From an uncultured Thermoanaerobaculia bacterium (GTDB taxonomy: Bacteria; Acidobacteriota; Thermoanaerobaculia; Multivoradales; Multivoraceae), in contig CATOTG010000008.1 of the NCBI GenBank assembly GCA_951813015.1, positions 546,742-610,741 on the forward strand: a stretch of 64,000 bases of DNA. The letters run 5' to 3'. The position numbers and the translations under genes are program-made. This document shows positions 8,227 to 17,571 of this stretch, one piece after another. The notes under the pieces are model-generated. The model was not told the origin of the DNA, ran no database searches, and was given only the letters and a program-made list of their open reading frames with translations. The number at the start of each line of letters is the position of its first letter. Positions within the stretch are counted from its first letter, which is position 1.

Positions 8227-11217
8227 ATGATCGAGTGGAATGGCCCTTCGGGGCGAAGAGCGGGCAGTCGGGGCGCGATGTCGGGCGCCCGGTGGCCGTG
8301 GGAGGCGCAGGGCGCTGTTCTGGTCGTGATCGTCTCGCTTGCCGTCCTCCTCTGCGGCGTCGCCGCCGCGTTTGCCCAGCAGCCGGAAGCCGCCGGCGAA
8401 ACGGCGGAGGATGGCGGCGACTGGACCTGGGAGCTGACCGAGGTCCTGCCCCGGGATCCGGCCGTGCTGACCGGAGAACTGGACAACGGTCTTCGGTACT
8501 ACGTGCGCAGCAATGGCCGGCCGGAGAACCGGGCCTTTCTGCGTCTCATCGTGCGTGCGGGCTCCGTGCTCGAGGACGACGACCAGCGCGGTCTGGCGCA
8601 CTTCGTCGAGCACATGGCCTTCAACGGCACGAGGAACTTCGAGAAGACGGAGCTGCTCGACTACCTGCAGGGCATCGGCATGCGGTTCGGGCCCGACGTC
8701 AACGCCTACACGAGCTTCGACGAGACCGTCTACATGCTGGAAGTGCCGACCGACGATCCGGAGATTCTCGACACGGCGCTTCTGGTGCTTGAGGACTGGG
8801 CGTCGGGCGTCAGCCTGGAGGACGAGGAGATCGAGAAGGAACGCGGCGTCGTGGTCGAGGAGTGGAGGAGCGACCGGGGCGCCGCCGCGCGCCTCCGGGA
8901 TGCCGAGATCCCGTACCGCTTCCACGGCTCGCGCTACGCCGAGCGGTTGCCGTTCGGCGATCCGGAGATCCTGCGGGAAGCGCCGCCGGAGCGGCTGCGG
9001 GACTTCTACCGAGACTGGTACCGGCCGGATCTGATGGCGGTGATCGCCGTTGGGGACTTCGACGCGGCGGAGGTCGCGGCGGAGATCCGCGGGCGCTTCG
9101 GCAGGCTCGAGGGGCCGGCCGAGCCGCGCGAGCGGTTCAAAGCCGAGATTCCTCCCCACGACGAGACGCTGGTGTCCGTGTTCAGCGATCCCGAGTTGCC
9201 GCGCTCCTCGGTATCGGTCGCGTACAAGGGCCCGCCGGATGAGTTCGTCACCGTTGCGGACTACCGCGCACGACTGGTCCGCGGCCTCTACAACGGGATG
9301 CTGAACAACCGGCTGGCGGAGCGGGCCGAGGAGGCCGACCCGCCGTTCATCGGCGCGACCAGCGGCAGGGGGACACTGGCCCGCACCCGCAGCCTGTACG
9401 TGCTCTCGGCCGGCGCCCGTGAGGGCGACGCGGTACGGGCGCTCGAGGCCCTGCTCACCGAGTCCGAGCGTGCCCGGCGGCACGGTTTCGAAGAGAGTGA
9501 GCTGGAACGGGCAAGGATCAACACGCTGCGCTCGATCGACCGGGCCTGGGACGAACGGGACAAGACCCATTCGGCGGCGTACACCGGCGAGTACTCGCGG
9601 CACTTCCTGAGCGATGAGCCGTTTCCGGGAATCGCCTACGAACGGGAGCTGGCGCGGCGGTACGTGCCCGACATCGGGTTGGCCGAAGTCAACGCGGCCG
9701 CCGACTCCTGGATCCACGACCACGACCGCGTGATTCTGGCCAGCGGCCCCGAGAAGGAGGGGGTCGACCAGCCGGCCAGGGAGGAGTTGCTCGCCGCCTT
9801 CGACCGGGTCGGGCAGGTTGAGGTCGCGGCCTGGGAGGACGACGTCGGCGAGGGCGCGCTGGTGCCCGTTCGACCGTCGCCGGGCCGGATCGTCGAACGG
9901 TCGACGATCGAGGAACTCGGGGTCACCGAATGGCGGCTCTCGAACGGCGTCCGGGTCGTGCTGCGCCCGAGCGACTTCAGGAACGACGAGATCCTGGTTG
10001 GCTCCTTCAGCCCCGGGGGCGCCTCGCTGGTCTCGGACGAGGACTGGCTGGAGGCCAACGTGGCGACGTCGGTGGTTCAGCTTTCAGGGTTGGGGAACTT
10101 CAGCCTCACCCAGTTGAACAAGGCGCTGACCGGCAAGGTCGCGCGGGTCGGCGCCGTCATCGGCCCCCTCTTCGAGGGCATCAACGGGCGGGGCTCGCCC
10201 AAGGACATGGAGACGCTGTTCGAGTTGATCTACCTGAACGCAACGTCGCCCCGCCGCGACGCGGAGGCGTACGAGTCCTTCCTGACCCGGCAGGGGGCCC
10301 TGTTGCGGAACCAGAGCGCGATGCCGACGTACGCCTGGATCAAGACGCTGCAGGAGGTCGTCAGCCAGGAGCATCCTCGGCGCCGCATCGTCACCGAGGA
10401 AATGCTGTCGGATCTGGACGAGGACCGGATCTACGCCGTCTACGAGGACCGGTTCAGTGACTTCTCCGACTTCATCTTCTTCTTTGCCGGCAGCTTCGAG
10501 CTCGAGGCGATGGAACCGCTGGTCGCTACATGGCTTGGCGGCCTCCCGTCCTCCGGCCGCGAGGAGACGTGGCGCGACGTGGGCGTGCGCACGCCGGAAG
10601 GCCTGATCGAGCGGACGGTCTACAAGGGGCTTGAGGACAAGAGCCAGGTCGCCCTTGTGTACACGGGGCCGTTCGAGCAGAGCCAGTTGAACCGCTATCG
10701 GCTGACCTCGATGGCTTCGCTGCTGCGGGACCGCCTGCGCGAGCGTCTGAGGGAGGAACTCGGCGGGACCTATGGCGTCAATGTCGGCGGCGGCGCCGAG
10801 CGCGTCCCGGTGTCGGAGTTCGCCTTCCAGATCAGCTTCGGTTGCGATCCGGACCGGGTTGAGGAGATGCTCCAGGCCGTCGACGAGGAGATTGCCCGCA
10901 TCCGCGAGGAACCGGCGACGGACGAAGAAGTCGGCCAGGTCAGCGAACAGCAGCGGCGGGGACGGGAGACGGCGAAGGAGACGAACGGCTTCTGGCTGGG
11001 CGTGCTGCAGTCGGTCTACCAGTTCGGGGACGATCCCTTGAGCATCCTGGAGTACGAGGAGTTGTTCGACCGGCTCGACGCGGAGATGATCCAGGGCGCG
11101 GCCCGGGACTACCTCGGCGGCGACAACCTGATCCAGGTTCTGTTGATGCCGGAGGCTTCGGAGGCCGGCGGAGAGGGAGAAACGGACGAGCCGGCCGCGG
11201 CAAGGGAGGCGGCGTGA
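8227..11217 (+). CDS. secreted M16 (insulinase-like) zinc peptidase
   Basis: The 996-residue protein has an N-terminal hydrophobic segment (VLVVIVSLAVLLCGVAAAFA) that looks like a signal peptide, so it probably acts in the periplasm. The M16 zinc motif HxxEH is seen as HFVEHM near residue 125, with the third ligand Glu likely in EKERGVVVEEW about 76 residues later. A second, inactive-type M16 half fills the C-terminal part, as in PqqL/PitrM-like double-domain peptidases. ATG 8227 follows a strong GAGGAGGAGGAA ribosome-binding site and is preferred to the long track ORF that overlaps the MoCF gene. The stop overlaps the next gene's GTG by 4 bp. Confidence 0.9.
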   Translation: MIEWNGPSGRRAGSRGAMSGARWPWEAQGAVLVVIVSLAVLLCGVAAAFAQQPEAAGETAEDGGDWTWELTEVLPRDPAVLTGELDNGLRYYVRSNGRPENRAFLRLIVRAGSVLEDDDQRGLAHFVEHMAFNGTRNFEKTELLDYLQGIGMRFGPDVNAYTSFDETVYMLEVPTDDPEILDTALLVLEDWASGVSLEDEEIEKERGVVVEEWRSDRGAAARLRDAEIPYRFHGSRYAERLPFGDPEILREAPPERLRDFYRDWYRPDLMAVIAVGDFDAAEVAAEIRGRFGRLEGPAEPRERFKAEIPPHDETLVSVFSDPELPRSSVSVAYKGPPDEFVTVADYRARLVRGLYNGMLNNRLAERAEEADPPFIGATSGRGTLARTRSLYVLSAGAREGDAVRALEALLTESERARRHGFEESELERARINTLRSIDRAWDERDKTHSAAYTGEYSRHFLSDEPFPGIAYERELARRYVPDIGLAEVNAAADSWIHDHDRVILASGPEKEGVDQPAREELLAAFDRVGQVEVAAWEDDVGEGALVPVRPSPGRIVERSTIEELGVTEWRLSNGVRVVLRPSDFRNDEILVGSFSPGGASLVSDEDWLEANVATSVVQLSGLGNFSLTQLNKALTGKVARVGAVIGPLFEGINGRGSPKDMETLFELIYLNATSPRRDAEAYESFLTRQGALLRNQSAMPTYAWIKTLQEVVSQEHPRRRIVTEEMLSDLDEDRIYAVYEDRFSDFSDFIFFFAGSFELEAMEPLVATWLGGLPSSGREETWRDVGVRTPEGLIERTVYKGLEDKSQVALVYTGPFEQSQLNRYRLTSMASLLRDRLRERLREELGGTYGVNVGGGAERVPVSEFAFQISFGCDPDRVEEMLQAVDEEIARIREEPATDEEVGQVSEQQRRGRETAKETNGFWLGVLQSVYQFGDDPLSILEYEELFDRLDAEMIQGAARDYLGGDNLIQVLLMPEASEAGGEGETDEPAAAREAA

Positions 11218-12572
11218 ACCGAGCGGCAGTGGAATCGTTCGTTGCCGCGGTCGGGGCGTTGACCTCGGGGCCCGTCAAGGCGGGACGGCGAAGCTGGCGG
11301 GCTCGCCGGCGGTCGGCACTCTGCGGCGTGCTTTTCGCCGGCTGCGCCGCGGCCACCGCAACCTGGGCCTCGGAGTGGCCGAACTGGCGAGGCCCCGACC
11401 GCAACGGCTACAGCGCCCACACCGGTCTGCCGCTCAAGTGGTCCCACGACGGCGAAACGGAGCGGAACATCGTCTGGAAGCTGCCGCTTCCGGATCGCTC
11501 GGGATCGACGCCGATCATTGTCGGCAAGCGCCTCTTCCTCAACGTGGCGGAAGGGGACGACCTCTTCCTGTGGCTGGTCGACGCCGACTCCGGCGAAGTC
11601 GTCTGGCGGCGGAAAGTGGCAGGCGGCAACCGGTTCCAGCGCAAGCACAACATGTCGTCGCCGTCGCCGGTCACGGACGGCGAGCGGGTCTGGGTGCTGA
11701 CCGGCACCGGCGTCCTGCAGGCCTGGGATTTCGAGGGCAACCAGCTCTGGGCGCGCGAACTCGAGCGGGACTACGGCGCCTTCGGGCTGAACCACGGCTA
11801 CGGCTCCTCCGCGCTGCTGTGGCGGAACGTGCTCTTCGTGCCGGTACTGCACGGCATGAAGACGGACGATCCGTCCTACCTGCTGGCAATCGACGCCGAC
11901 TCGGGGGAGACGATCTGGCGGCAGGAGCGGCCCACCAACGCGCGAATGGAGTCGCCGGACGCCTACATCACGCCGGCCCTGGTCGAGAGCGGCGATGGAC
12001 ACGTTCTCGTGTTGAACGGAGGCGACGTCGCTACGGGCCACGACCCCGGCAGCGGCCGCGAGCTCTGGCGGGTGGAGGGCTTCAACCCGAGGGACAGCCC
12101 GATGTACCGGGTCGTCGCGTCGCCGGTGGCTGCGGGCGACCTGGTCTTCGTCCCCACCCGCGTCAGTCCGATGAAGGCGCTGCGACTTGGGGACGGCGGC
12201 GATCCCGAAATCCTGTGGGAGACGGACCGCGGACCGGACGTGCCGACGCCGGCGACCGACGGGGAGACCCTCTACCTGCTCAGAGACAACGGCTTGCTGT
12301 CGCGGCTCGACGCGGCCACCGGGGCGCCGGTCTGGGAGAGCCGGCGGTTGGCCCCGGGCACCTACAGCGCCTCTCTGCTGGTTGCCGACGGCAAGGTCTA
12401 CGCGACGAACGAGGACGGGGTGACCACGGTCGTCCGCGACGGTCCCGAGTTCGAGATCCTGTCCAGGAACGAGGTTGAGGGCTTCACGCTGTCGTCGCTG
12501 GGAGTGGCGCCCGGCAGGCTGTATCTGCGCACCGCGAGCTTCCTCTACTGCATCGCCGAACCGGGCGGCTGA
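11214..12572 (+). CDS. exported PQQ-type beta-propeller protein
   Basis: The 452-residue protein has a long, Arg-rich N-terminus followed by a hydrophobic export signal (ALCGVLFAGCAAATATWA). It then begins EWPNWRGPDRNGYS, the usual opening of PQQ-binding-like/BamB-like WD40 propellers. Repeated blades have Trp docking motifs (GEVVWRRKV, GETIWRQER, GRELWRVEG). No catalytic metal site of a true quinoprotein dehydrogenase is evident, so a structural or binding role is more likely than oxidation of alcohols. The GTG start overlaps the stop of the M16 peptidase (GTGA), which suggests translational coupling. Confidence 0.85.
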   Translation: MNRAAVESFVAAVGALTSGPVKAGRRSWRARRRSALCGVLFAGCAAATATWASEWPNWRGPDRNGYSAHTGLPLKWSHDGETERNIVWKLPLPDRSGSTPIIVGKRLFLNVAEGDDLFLWLVDADSGEVVWRRKVAGGNRFQRKHNMSSPSPVTDGERVWVLTGTGVLQAWDFEGNQLWARELERDYGAFGLNHGYGSSALLWRNVLFVPVLHGMKTDDPSYLLAIDADSGETIWRQERPTNARMESPDAYITPALVESGDGHVLVLNGGDVATGHDPGSGRELWRVEGFNPRDSPMYRVVASPVAAGDLVFVPTRVSPMKALRLGDGGDPEILWETDRGPDVPTPATDGETLYLLRDNGLLSRLDAATGAPVWESRRLAPGTYSASLLVADGKVYATNEDGVTTVVRDGPEFEILSRNEVEGFTLSSLGVAPGRLYLRTASFLYCIAEPGG

Positions 12573-12589
12573 GGGCGGTTGGCCGCCTT

Positions 12590-12843
12590 CTAGCAGTCCG
12601 TGGCAGAAGTCGCGCTGCATTCGAGCGGCCATGCATCCCGCCCGGCATCGTGCTATTCGTGCGCCCGATGACGGGCGCACGGACTGGTTCGCGGGTGGCG
12701 CGGAGCGCGCCACCCGGGCAAGCTCCTCTGTCGCCCTTGTTCCCGGGATTGAGGGCGGCCCCGATATGCTCCCCGGTCGCGCCTTGCCGGGCGGGCGCCT
12801 GGCCACTCTCGGTGCGACACGGACTTCTGCCGCGGACTGCTAG
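12590..12843. repeat. MITE-like element with 22-bp inverted ends
   Basis: The intergenic space holds a ~254-bp unit whose two ends are inverted copies: CTAGCAGTCCGTGGCAGAAG at 12590 and CTTCTGCCGCGGACTGCTAG at 12824. The full 22-bp arms (12590-12611, 12822-12843) differ at one position. A second nested inverted pair (CCCGCCCGGCA / TGCCGGGCGGG) and the two-hairpin REP-like unit lie inside. No ORF is convincing. It is either a non-autonomous mobile element or a large structured RNA/DNA; no target-site duplication was recognised. Confidence 0.6.
12661..12715 (+). repeat. two-hairpin REP-like element, copy 1
   Basis: Stem 1 is GCGCCCG-ATGA-CGGGCGC (12661-12678). A spacer, ACGGACTGGTTCGC, precedes stem 2, GGGTGGCGCG-GAG-CGCGCCACCC (12693-12715). 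The same two-stem unit recurs at 19741-19799 (inverted) and 40419-40475, with compensating changes in the stems and a conserved spacer. Confidence 0.8.
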
Positions 12844-12902
12844 GATCGCGCGCTCCCGGTTTGCCGGTGCTGGCGTTTTCGCGGTTCGAGAGGAATCCCC
12901 GC

Positions 12903-13892
12903 ATGAAGATCCGTTCCCTCGCTTCACTCCCTGTGCTCGTCTTCCTCCTCGCCTGCGGCGGTGGCGGCGACGCTGGCGACGCAGCTTCCGGCGGTCCGCA
13001 GTTCCTGAGCATGGGAACCGCGCCGGTCGGCGGCGCTTTCCCGGTCGTCGGCGGGGCGATCGCCGAGGTCCTGAACGAGAACCGCGGCGAGAACGAATGG
13101 CGCGTGCAGCCCCGCGGCACGAAGGGCTCGCAGGAGAACATCCGCCGGCTGGTGCGGGGCGAACTGCAGCTCGCGCTCTCCAATTCGGCGATCAGCTACT
13201 TCGCGGTTCTCGGCGAGTCCGGTTGGGAGCAGAGCTACGACATCCGCGCCGTGGCCACCCTGGCGCCGAACATCGCGACCTTCGTGACGAAGACGGATTC
13301 GGGCGTGACGAGCATGGGCGATCTGGCGGGCCGTCGAGCGATGGTCGGCGTCGCCGGCGCGGGCTTCGAGATGTTCGTCGAGCCCTTGCTGGCCGCCCAC
13401 GGCGTGACCTACGACGACTTCACCCAGGTGTACGGCACCCAGAGCGGCGCGGTCGACATGCTGGGTGACGGGGCGATCGACGCCGCGTTCCTGGGTGGCG
13501 CCGTGCCCACCGGCGCGGTAACCCAGGCGTGCAGCACCTACGACATCCGCTTCGTGCCGTTCGATGAGGAGACGCGGCAGCAACTGGCCGCCGACTATCC
13601 CTTCTTCCAGCTCGCGACGATTCCGGCCGACGCCTATTCCGACCTGAGCGAGGACTATCCGGGGCTCAACGTGGGCTCGATGCACCTGATTGCCTCGGCC
13701 GACGCGGACGAGGAGCTGGTCTACAGGATCACGAAGACGCTTTGGGACAACCGCCAGTCGGTGGCCGACAAGCATCCCGCCGGGCGCGCGATCAACGAGG
13801 CGAACGTGGCGCGCTACACCGGCACCCCCTTCCATCCGGGCGCGGAACGCTTCTACCGCGAGATCGGCGTCTGGCCCGAAGCCGCCGGTTGA
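12903..13892 (+). CDS. TAXI-family TRAP transporter solute receptor (lipoprotein)
   Basis: The 329-residue protein has a lipoprotein signal with lipobox FLLAC, so it is probably anchored in the periplasm by the Cys near residue 17. The mature part opens with LSMGTAPVGGAFPVVGGAIA, the hallmark of TAXI (TRAP-associated extracytoplasmic immunogenic) receptors. SNSAISYFAVLGE and GTQSGAVDMLGDGAIDAAFL also fit this family. It would capture a small organic acid or amino acid for the permease encoded next, whose probable TTG start overlaps this gene's stop by 4 bp. The ligand cannot be inferred. ATG 12903 is used; the longer track ORF would put the signal peptide internal. Confidence 0.9.
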   Translation: MKIRSLASLPVLVFLLACGGGGDAGDAASGGPQFLSMGTAPVGGAFPVVGGAIAEVLNENRGENEWRVQPRGTKGSQENIRRLVRGELQLALSNSAISYFAVLGESGWEQSYDIRAVATLAPNIATFVTKTDSGVTSMGDLAGRRAMVGVAGAGFEMFVEPLLAAHGVTYDDFTQVYGTQSGAVDMLGDGAIDAAFLGGAVPTGAVTQACSTYDIRFVPFDEETRQQLAADYPFFQLATIPADAYSDLSEDYPGLNVGSMHLIASADADEELVYRITKTLWDNRQSVADKHPAGRAINEANVARYTGTPFHPGAERFYREIGVWPEAAG

Positions 13893-16138
13893 GCGCGCCA
13901 GACCAGCCGTCCACGCCAGTCGCCGTGCCTTCCGGGAACGCGGGCGTCTCGCCCGCATCCGCCGGCGCCGAGGAATCCAGCTCAGGTCCGGCGGGCCTTG
14001 AACGGTTTCGCCGCTTCCTGATCGCGGCGCTCGGCGTCGGTCTGTGCTTCTTCGTCCTGTTCGAGGTCAACTACGGCGTCCTGCTGCCGCAGTCGTCGCT
14101 GGCGGTGTTCGTCGGCGGCGGGTTGCTGCTCTGTTTCCTCGCCTTTCCGGTTCACGGGAGGCTTGCCTCGAACCGGTGGCTGCGCGGTCTGGACCTGGTG
14201 CTGGGCCTGGCGGCGGCGGGGGCCTGCGCCTACGTCGTCGTGCAGACGGAGCCCGCCTTCGAGCATCTCTGGGCGGGAGGCCGGTCGCTCGGCAACCGGG
14301 CCGGAATCGAGACCGGCGGCGACATCGTGCTCGGGCTGATCGGCCTGGTGCTCGTCCTCGAGGCGGCCCGCCGCAGCATCGGCTGGATCGTTCCCGCGCT
14401 GGCCCTGGTCTTCGTCGCGCACACGCTCTACTGCTACTACAGCCTGCGCAACGGCTGGCCGATCCTGCCGGACTGGCTCTTCCCGCATGCCGGCCAGAAC
14501 CCGCGCGACGTGGTCGGCACGACCTTCCTGCAGAGCCTGGGCGTGTTCGGGCCCGCGGCTTCCGTCATGTTCCGCTACGTCTTCCTCTTCGTCGTCTTCG
14601 GCGCCTTCCTCGAGATGTCGGGGGCGACCCGGTTCGTCATGCGCTTCGCCGAACGGGTGTTCGGGTCCAGGCCCGGCGGCCCGGCGAAGGTGGCGGTTCT
14701 GAGCAGCGGCCTTCTGGGCTCCCTGTCGGGCAGCGCGGTCGCCAACGCGGTGACGACCGGGGCTTTCACGATTCCCATGATGCGCAGCAACGGCTTCAAG
14801 CGGCACGTCGCGGCGGCGGTCGAGGCCGCGGCGGCTTCGGGCGGTGCGCTGGTGCCGCCGGTCATGGGCGCCGGCGCCTACATGATGCTCGAGATCGTGG
14901 AGCCCCAGGTCACCTTCCTGCAGATCGTCCAGGCCGCTCTGCTCCCCGCGGTCCTCTTCTACCTGTCGATCTTCCTGATCGTCCACTTCTACTCGAGACG
15001 CATCGGAACGCCGAAGCGGGACGGGGAGCCGCCGCCGGTCCTCCGTTTCGATGCGGTCGTCTTCATTTCCGCGCTCGGCACCCTGATCCTGCTGCTTCTG
15101 CTGCGTTTCTCGCCGTTCCGCGCGGTGACGGGCTCGCTGATCGTGATCCTGATCCTGGCGGTTTTTCGCGAGGAGTTCGAGTTGCCGCGCAGGCTGCGCC
15201 AGCTGACGCTCGGCTGTTTCGGCGCGGTGGCGATCCTCCATCAACTCGTGTGGGCGGACACGCCGGCCGACCCGTCGTTCCGGCAGGTCTTCGAGTCCTG
15301 GCTTTCCTCGGGGATCGTGGCGATGCTCGGGCTGATGGTCTTCGGCCTGATTCACCGCGCGTGGCGCCCGCACATCCTCGGCGCGCTGACCAAGGCGGCT
15401 CGCAACGGGATTCCGCTGGTCGCCGCGAGCGCCTGCGTCGGCACGATCATCGGAATTGTCCAGCAGACCGGGATCGCCGTGGACTTCAGCGCCGCGATCA
15501 AGTCGGTCGTGGCGACCAACCTGTTCCTGGCCCTGCTCGGGATCATGGTCACGTCGCTGGTTCTCGGCATGGGCGTGCCGTCCGTCGTCTGCTACCTGCT
15601 GATGGCGACGCTGATGGGTTCCCTGCTGTCGGAACTCGGCGTGATTCCGCTCGCCGCGCACCTGTTCATCTTCTACTTCGGGATGATGTCCATGGTCACG
15701 CCGCCGGTCGCGCTGGCCGCCTACGCGGCGTCCAGCCTGGCTCAGGCGCCGGTCATGCGCACGGCGCTGGCGGCGTTCCGCTTCGCCCTGGTCGGCTTCA
15801 CGCTGCCGTACATGTTCGTCTACCGGCCGGCGCTGCTGCTGATGGACGAGGACGGCGGGAGCCTCTTCGCGGCAGGGGCCGCCGGCCTGCCGCCGCTGTT
15901 GCTCGCCCTGGGCGCGGCGGTAGTCGGGATCCTGGCTCTGGCCGCCGGGGTCAGCGGCTACCTGCGCGCCGAGTTGAGCAGGCCCCTGCGGGTCCTGATG
16001 CTGGTTTCGGCGGCCCTGCTGCTCGTCCCGGACCTGGGCGGGCCGGCGATGGGGATCGCGGTGAACGGCGTGGGAGCGGTCCTGTTCGGCACGCTCGCGG
16101 TCCTGAACCGGCCGTCCGCTACGGTCGCTCCAGCGTGA
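13889..16138 (+). CDS. TRAP transporter fused 4TM/12TM permease
   Basis: This is a large integral membrane protein with many hydrophobic helices, matching the fused DctQ-DctM permeases that partner TAXI receptors. Family-typical stretches include LLGSLSGSAVANAVTTGAF, SGGALVPPVMGAGAYMM and LGMGVPSVVCYLLMA. Uptake would be driven by an ion gradient. The start is uncertain: TTG 13889 overlaps the receptor stop and GTG 13925 is in frame; the track's ATG at 13742 is inside the receptor gene. The first ~30 codons include GNAGVSPASAG, encoded by a hairpin (GCGGGCGTCTCGCCCGC). This looks like an inserted palindromic repeat and may not be native protein sequence. The 3' end overlaps the convergent PaaK-like gene by 20 bp. 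Confidence 0.88.
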   Translation: MSAPDQPSTPVAVPSGNAGVSPASAGAEESSSGPAGLERFRRFLIAALGVGLCFFVLFEVNYGVLLPQSSLAVFVGGGLLLCFLAFPVHGRLASNRWLRGLDLVLGLAAAGACAYVVVQTEPAFEHLWAGGRSLGNRAGIETGGDIVLGLIGLVLVLEAARRSIGWIVPALALVFVAHTLYCYYSLRNGWPILPDWLFPHAGQNPRDVVGTTFLQSLGVFGPAASVMFRYVFLFVVFGAFLEMSGATRFVMRFAERVFGSRPGGPAKVAVLSSGLLGSLSGSAVANAVTTGAFTIPMMRSNGFKRHVAAAVEAAAASGGALVPPVMGAGAYMMLEIVEPQVTFLQIVQAALLPAVLFYLSIFLIVHFYSRRIGTPKRDGEPPPVLRFDAVVFISALGTLILLLLLRFSPFRAVTGSLIVILILAVFREEFELPRRLRQLTLGCFGAVAILHQLVWADTPADPSFRQVFESWLSSGIVAMLGLMVFGLIHRAWRPHILGALTKAARNGIPLVAASACVGTIIGIVQQTGIAVDFSAAIKSVVATNLFLALLGIMVTSLVLGMGVPSVVCYLLMATLMGSLLSELGVIPLAAHLFIFYFGMMSMVTPPVALAAYAASSLAQAPVMRTALAAFRFALVGFTLPYMFVYRPALLLMDEDGGSLFAAGAAGLPPLLLALGAAVVGILALAAGVSGYLRAELSRPLRVLMLVSAALLLVPDLGGPAMGIAVNGVGAVLFGTLAVLNRPSATVAPA

Positions 16139-17465
16139 AGCGGTTCGCCTTGAGTTCATAGCGGGGCAGGGAACCGGTCGCCGCGATGCGTACCGGTATC
16201 CGGAGGCTGAGGCGCCTCTGGAAGAGATCCTGTAGCCGGAGACGGAGAACTCCGGCCGCGCGGCCGGGCTCCGGCTCGACCTCCAGTTCGACTTCGACCA
16301 TCTGCCGGCGTTCGCGTACCGTCGCGCGGTACTCGGCGACTCCGCCGACTTCCCGGATCATCGCGTCGATCGAGCTCGGGTAGACGTTCACGCCGCGGAC
16401 GATGAACATGTCGTCGGCGCGGGCGCGAACACCGCCATCGAGGTAGACGGTCGGCCGGCCGCAGGGACAGCCGGCGGTGCACAGGCGTCCGACGTCGCCG
16501 GTGCGGTAGCGGACGACCGGGCTGCCGATCCGGCCCAGGTTGGTCAGCACGAGTTCGCCGAGGGTCGGGTCGGTCTCGCTTGCGCCTGGGCCGAGCGGTT
16601 GGAGCGGCTCTCCGGTCGTCCGGTCGAGCCACTCGACGATGAACTCCTCCTCGAAGATGTGGAGATGCTCGCCGACGCCGCAGGGGTGGCCCCAGGCGCC
16701 GACCTCCGTCGCGCCGGCGTGGTCGAAGACCCGAGCTCCGAACCCCTCCGCGAGCTGGCGCTTGACGGCCGGTACGCCGGCGCCCGGCTCGCCGCCGTGA
16801 ATCGTCCGCTCGATCGAGCTGACGGCGAGATCGACGCCCAGCTGGCGCGCGACCTCGAGCAGGCGCAGGCCATAGGTCGGCGTCGCCACCAGAACCGTGG
16901 CGCCTTCCTCGCGGATCACGTTGAGGCGCTGCTCGGTGCTCAGGTGACCGCCGGGCATGGCCAGACAGCCGAGTTGCTGCGCTGCCTCGAACGCGGTCCA
17001 GAAGCCCACGAAGGGGCCGAAGCCGAAGGCGACGAAGACTCGGTCGTCGGGACCGACGCCGGCGCCCCTGTAGGTTTCAAGCCAGCAATCGAGGAACCAC
17101 TGCCAGCTGGCCGGGGTGTCGAACCAGCGCAGCGGCTTGCCGGTCGTTCCCGACGTGCGGTGAACGCGCACGTAGCGGTCGAAGGGGAAGGTCAGGTTGC
17201 TGCCCCGGGGCGGGTTCGCGTCCTGGTCGGCGGCGAGCTCGGCCTTGGTCGTGAAGGGAAGGTTCTCCAGGTCGTCCAGGGTCGGCGGGGAGTCGAAGCC
17301 GGCGGCTTGCCACTTTGCCCGGTAGAACGGGTTGTGAAACTGGACCTGCTCCGCCATGCGGCCGAAGCGGTCCGCCTGTCGCGCCCGCAGTCGCTGGCGC
17401 CGGCGCGCCAGGCGGTCTCTCACCGCCGGTCTCTCACTGCCGGTCTCTCGCTGCCGCTCTCTCAC
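16119..17465 (-). CDS. PaaK-like phenylacetate/aryl-CoA ligase
   Basis: The protein belongs to the adenylate-forming PaaK family, which activates a carboxylic acid with ATP and CoA. Visible motifs are the P-loop-like HRTSGTTGKPL, the acceptor-region DHAGATEVGAWGHPCG, YRTGDVGRLCTAGCPCGRP and VRGVNVYPSSID. The true acid substrate is unknown. The N-terminus is problematic: GTG 17465 and GTG 17423 both lie in a 14-bp tandem repeat, while ATG 17357 (MAEQVQFHNPFYRAKW) would remove residues (RLRARQADRFGRM) that look like family N-terminus. I favour 17423 or 17465. It lies downstream of the membrane-protein gene on the same strand. Confidence 0.85.
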   Translation of the reverse strand: MRERQRETGSERPAVRDRLARRRQRLRARQADRFGRMAEQVQFHNPFYRAKWQAAGFDSPPTLDDLENLPFTTKAELAADQDANPPRGSNLTFPFDRYVRVHRTSGTTGKPLRWFDTPASWQWFLDCWLETYRGAGVGPDDRVFVAFGFGPFVGFWTAFEAAQQLGCLAMPGGHLSTEQRLNVIREEGATVLVATPTYGLRLLEVARQLGVDLAVSSIERTIHGGEPGAGVPAVKRQLAEGFGARVFDHAGATEVGAWGHPCGVGEHLHIFEEEFIVEWLDRTTGEPLQPLGPGASETDPTLGELVLTNLGRIGSPVVRYRTGDVGRLCTAGCPCGRPTVYLDGGVRARADDMFIVRGVNVYPSSIDAMIREVGGVAEYRATVRERRQMVEVELEVEPEPGRAAGVLRLRLQDLFQRRLSLRIPVRIAATGSLPRYELKANRFTLERP

Positions 17466-17505
17466 TGCCGGTCTCTCGCTGCCGGTCTCTCGCTGCCGCT
17501 CACTG
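17414..17505. repeat. 14-bp tandem repeat, six units
   Basis: Six contiguous 14-bp units, consensus GGTCTCTCACTGCC (units at 17414, 17428, 17442, 17456, 17470, 17484), then a partial unit. Two further units sit at 17545-17580, reaching the stop codon of the upstream gene. The array covers the candidate start codons of the PaaK-like gene. Because 14 is not a multiple of 3, gain or loss of a unit would change the reading frame entering that gene. Confidence 0.9.
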
Positions 17506-17571
17506 CTGCGTCTCGATCGTGGCGAACGGAGCGTTCACGTTCACCTCTCACTGCCGGTCTCTCGCTGCGGC

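Noticed and set aside
11109-12806. 565-aa minus-strand ORF
   Set aside because: Antisense of the PQQ-type propeller gene, which has a signal peptide and blade motifs.
13982-16159. 725-aa minus and 705-aa plus ORFs
   Set aside because: Shadows of the TRAP permease; extremely Arg/Gln/His- or Arg/Gly-rich with no membrane helices.
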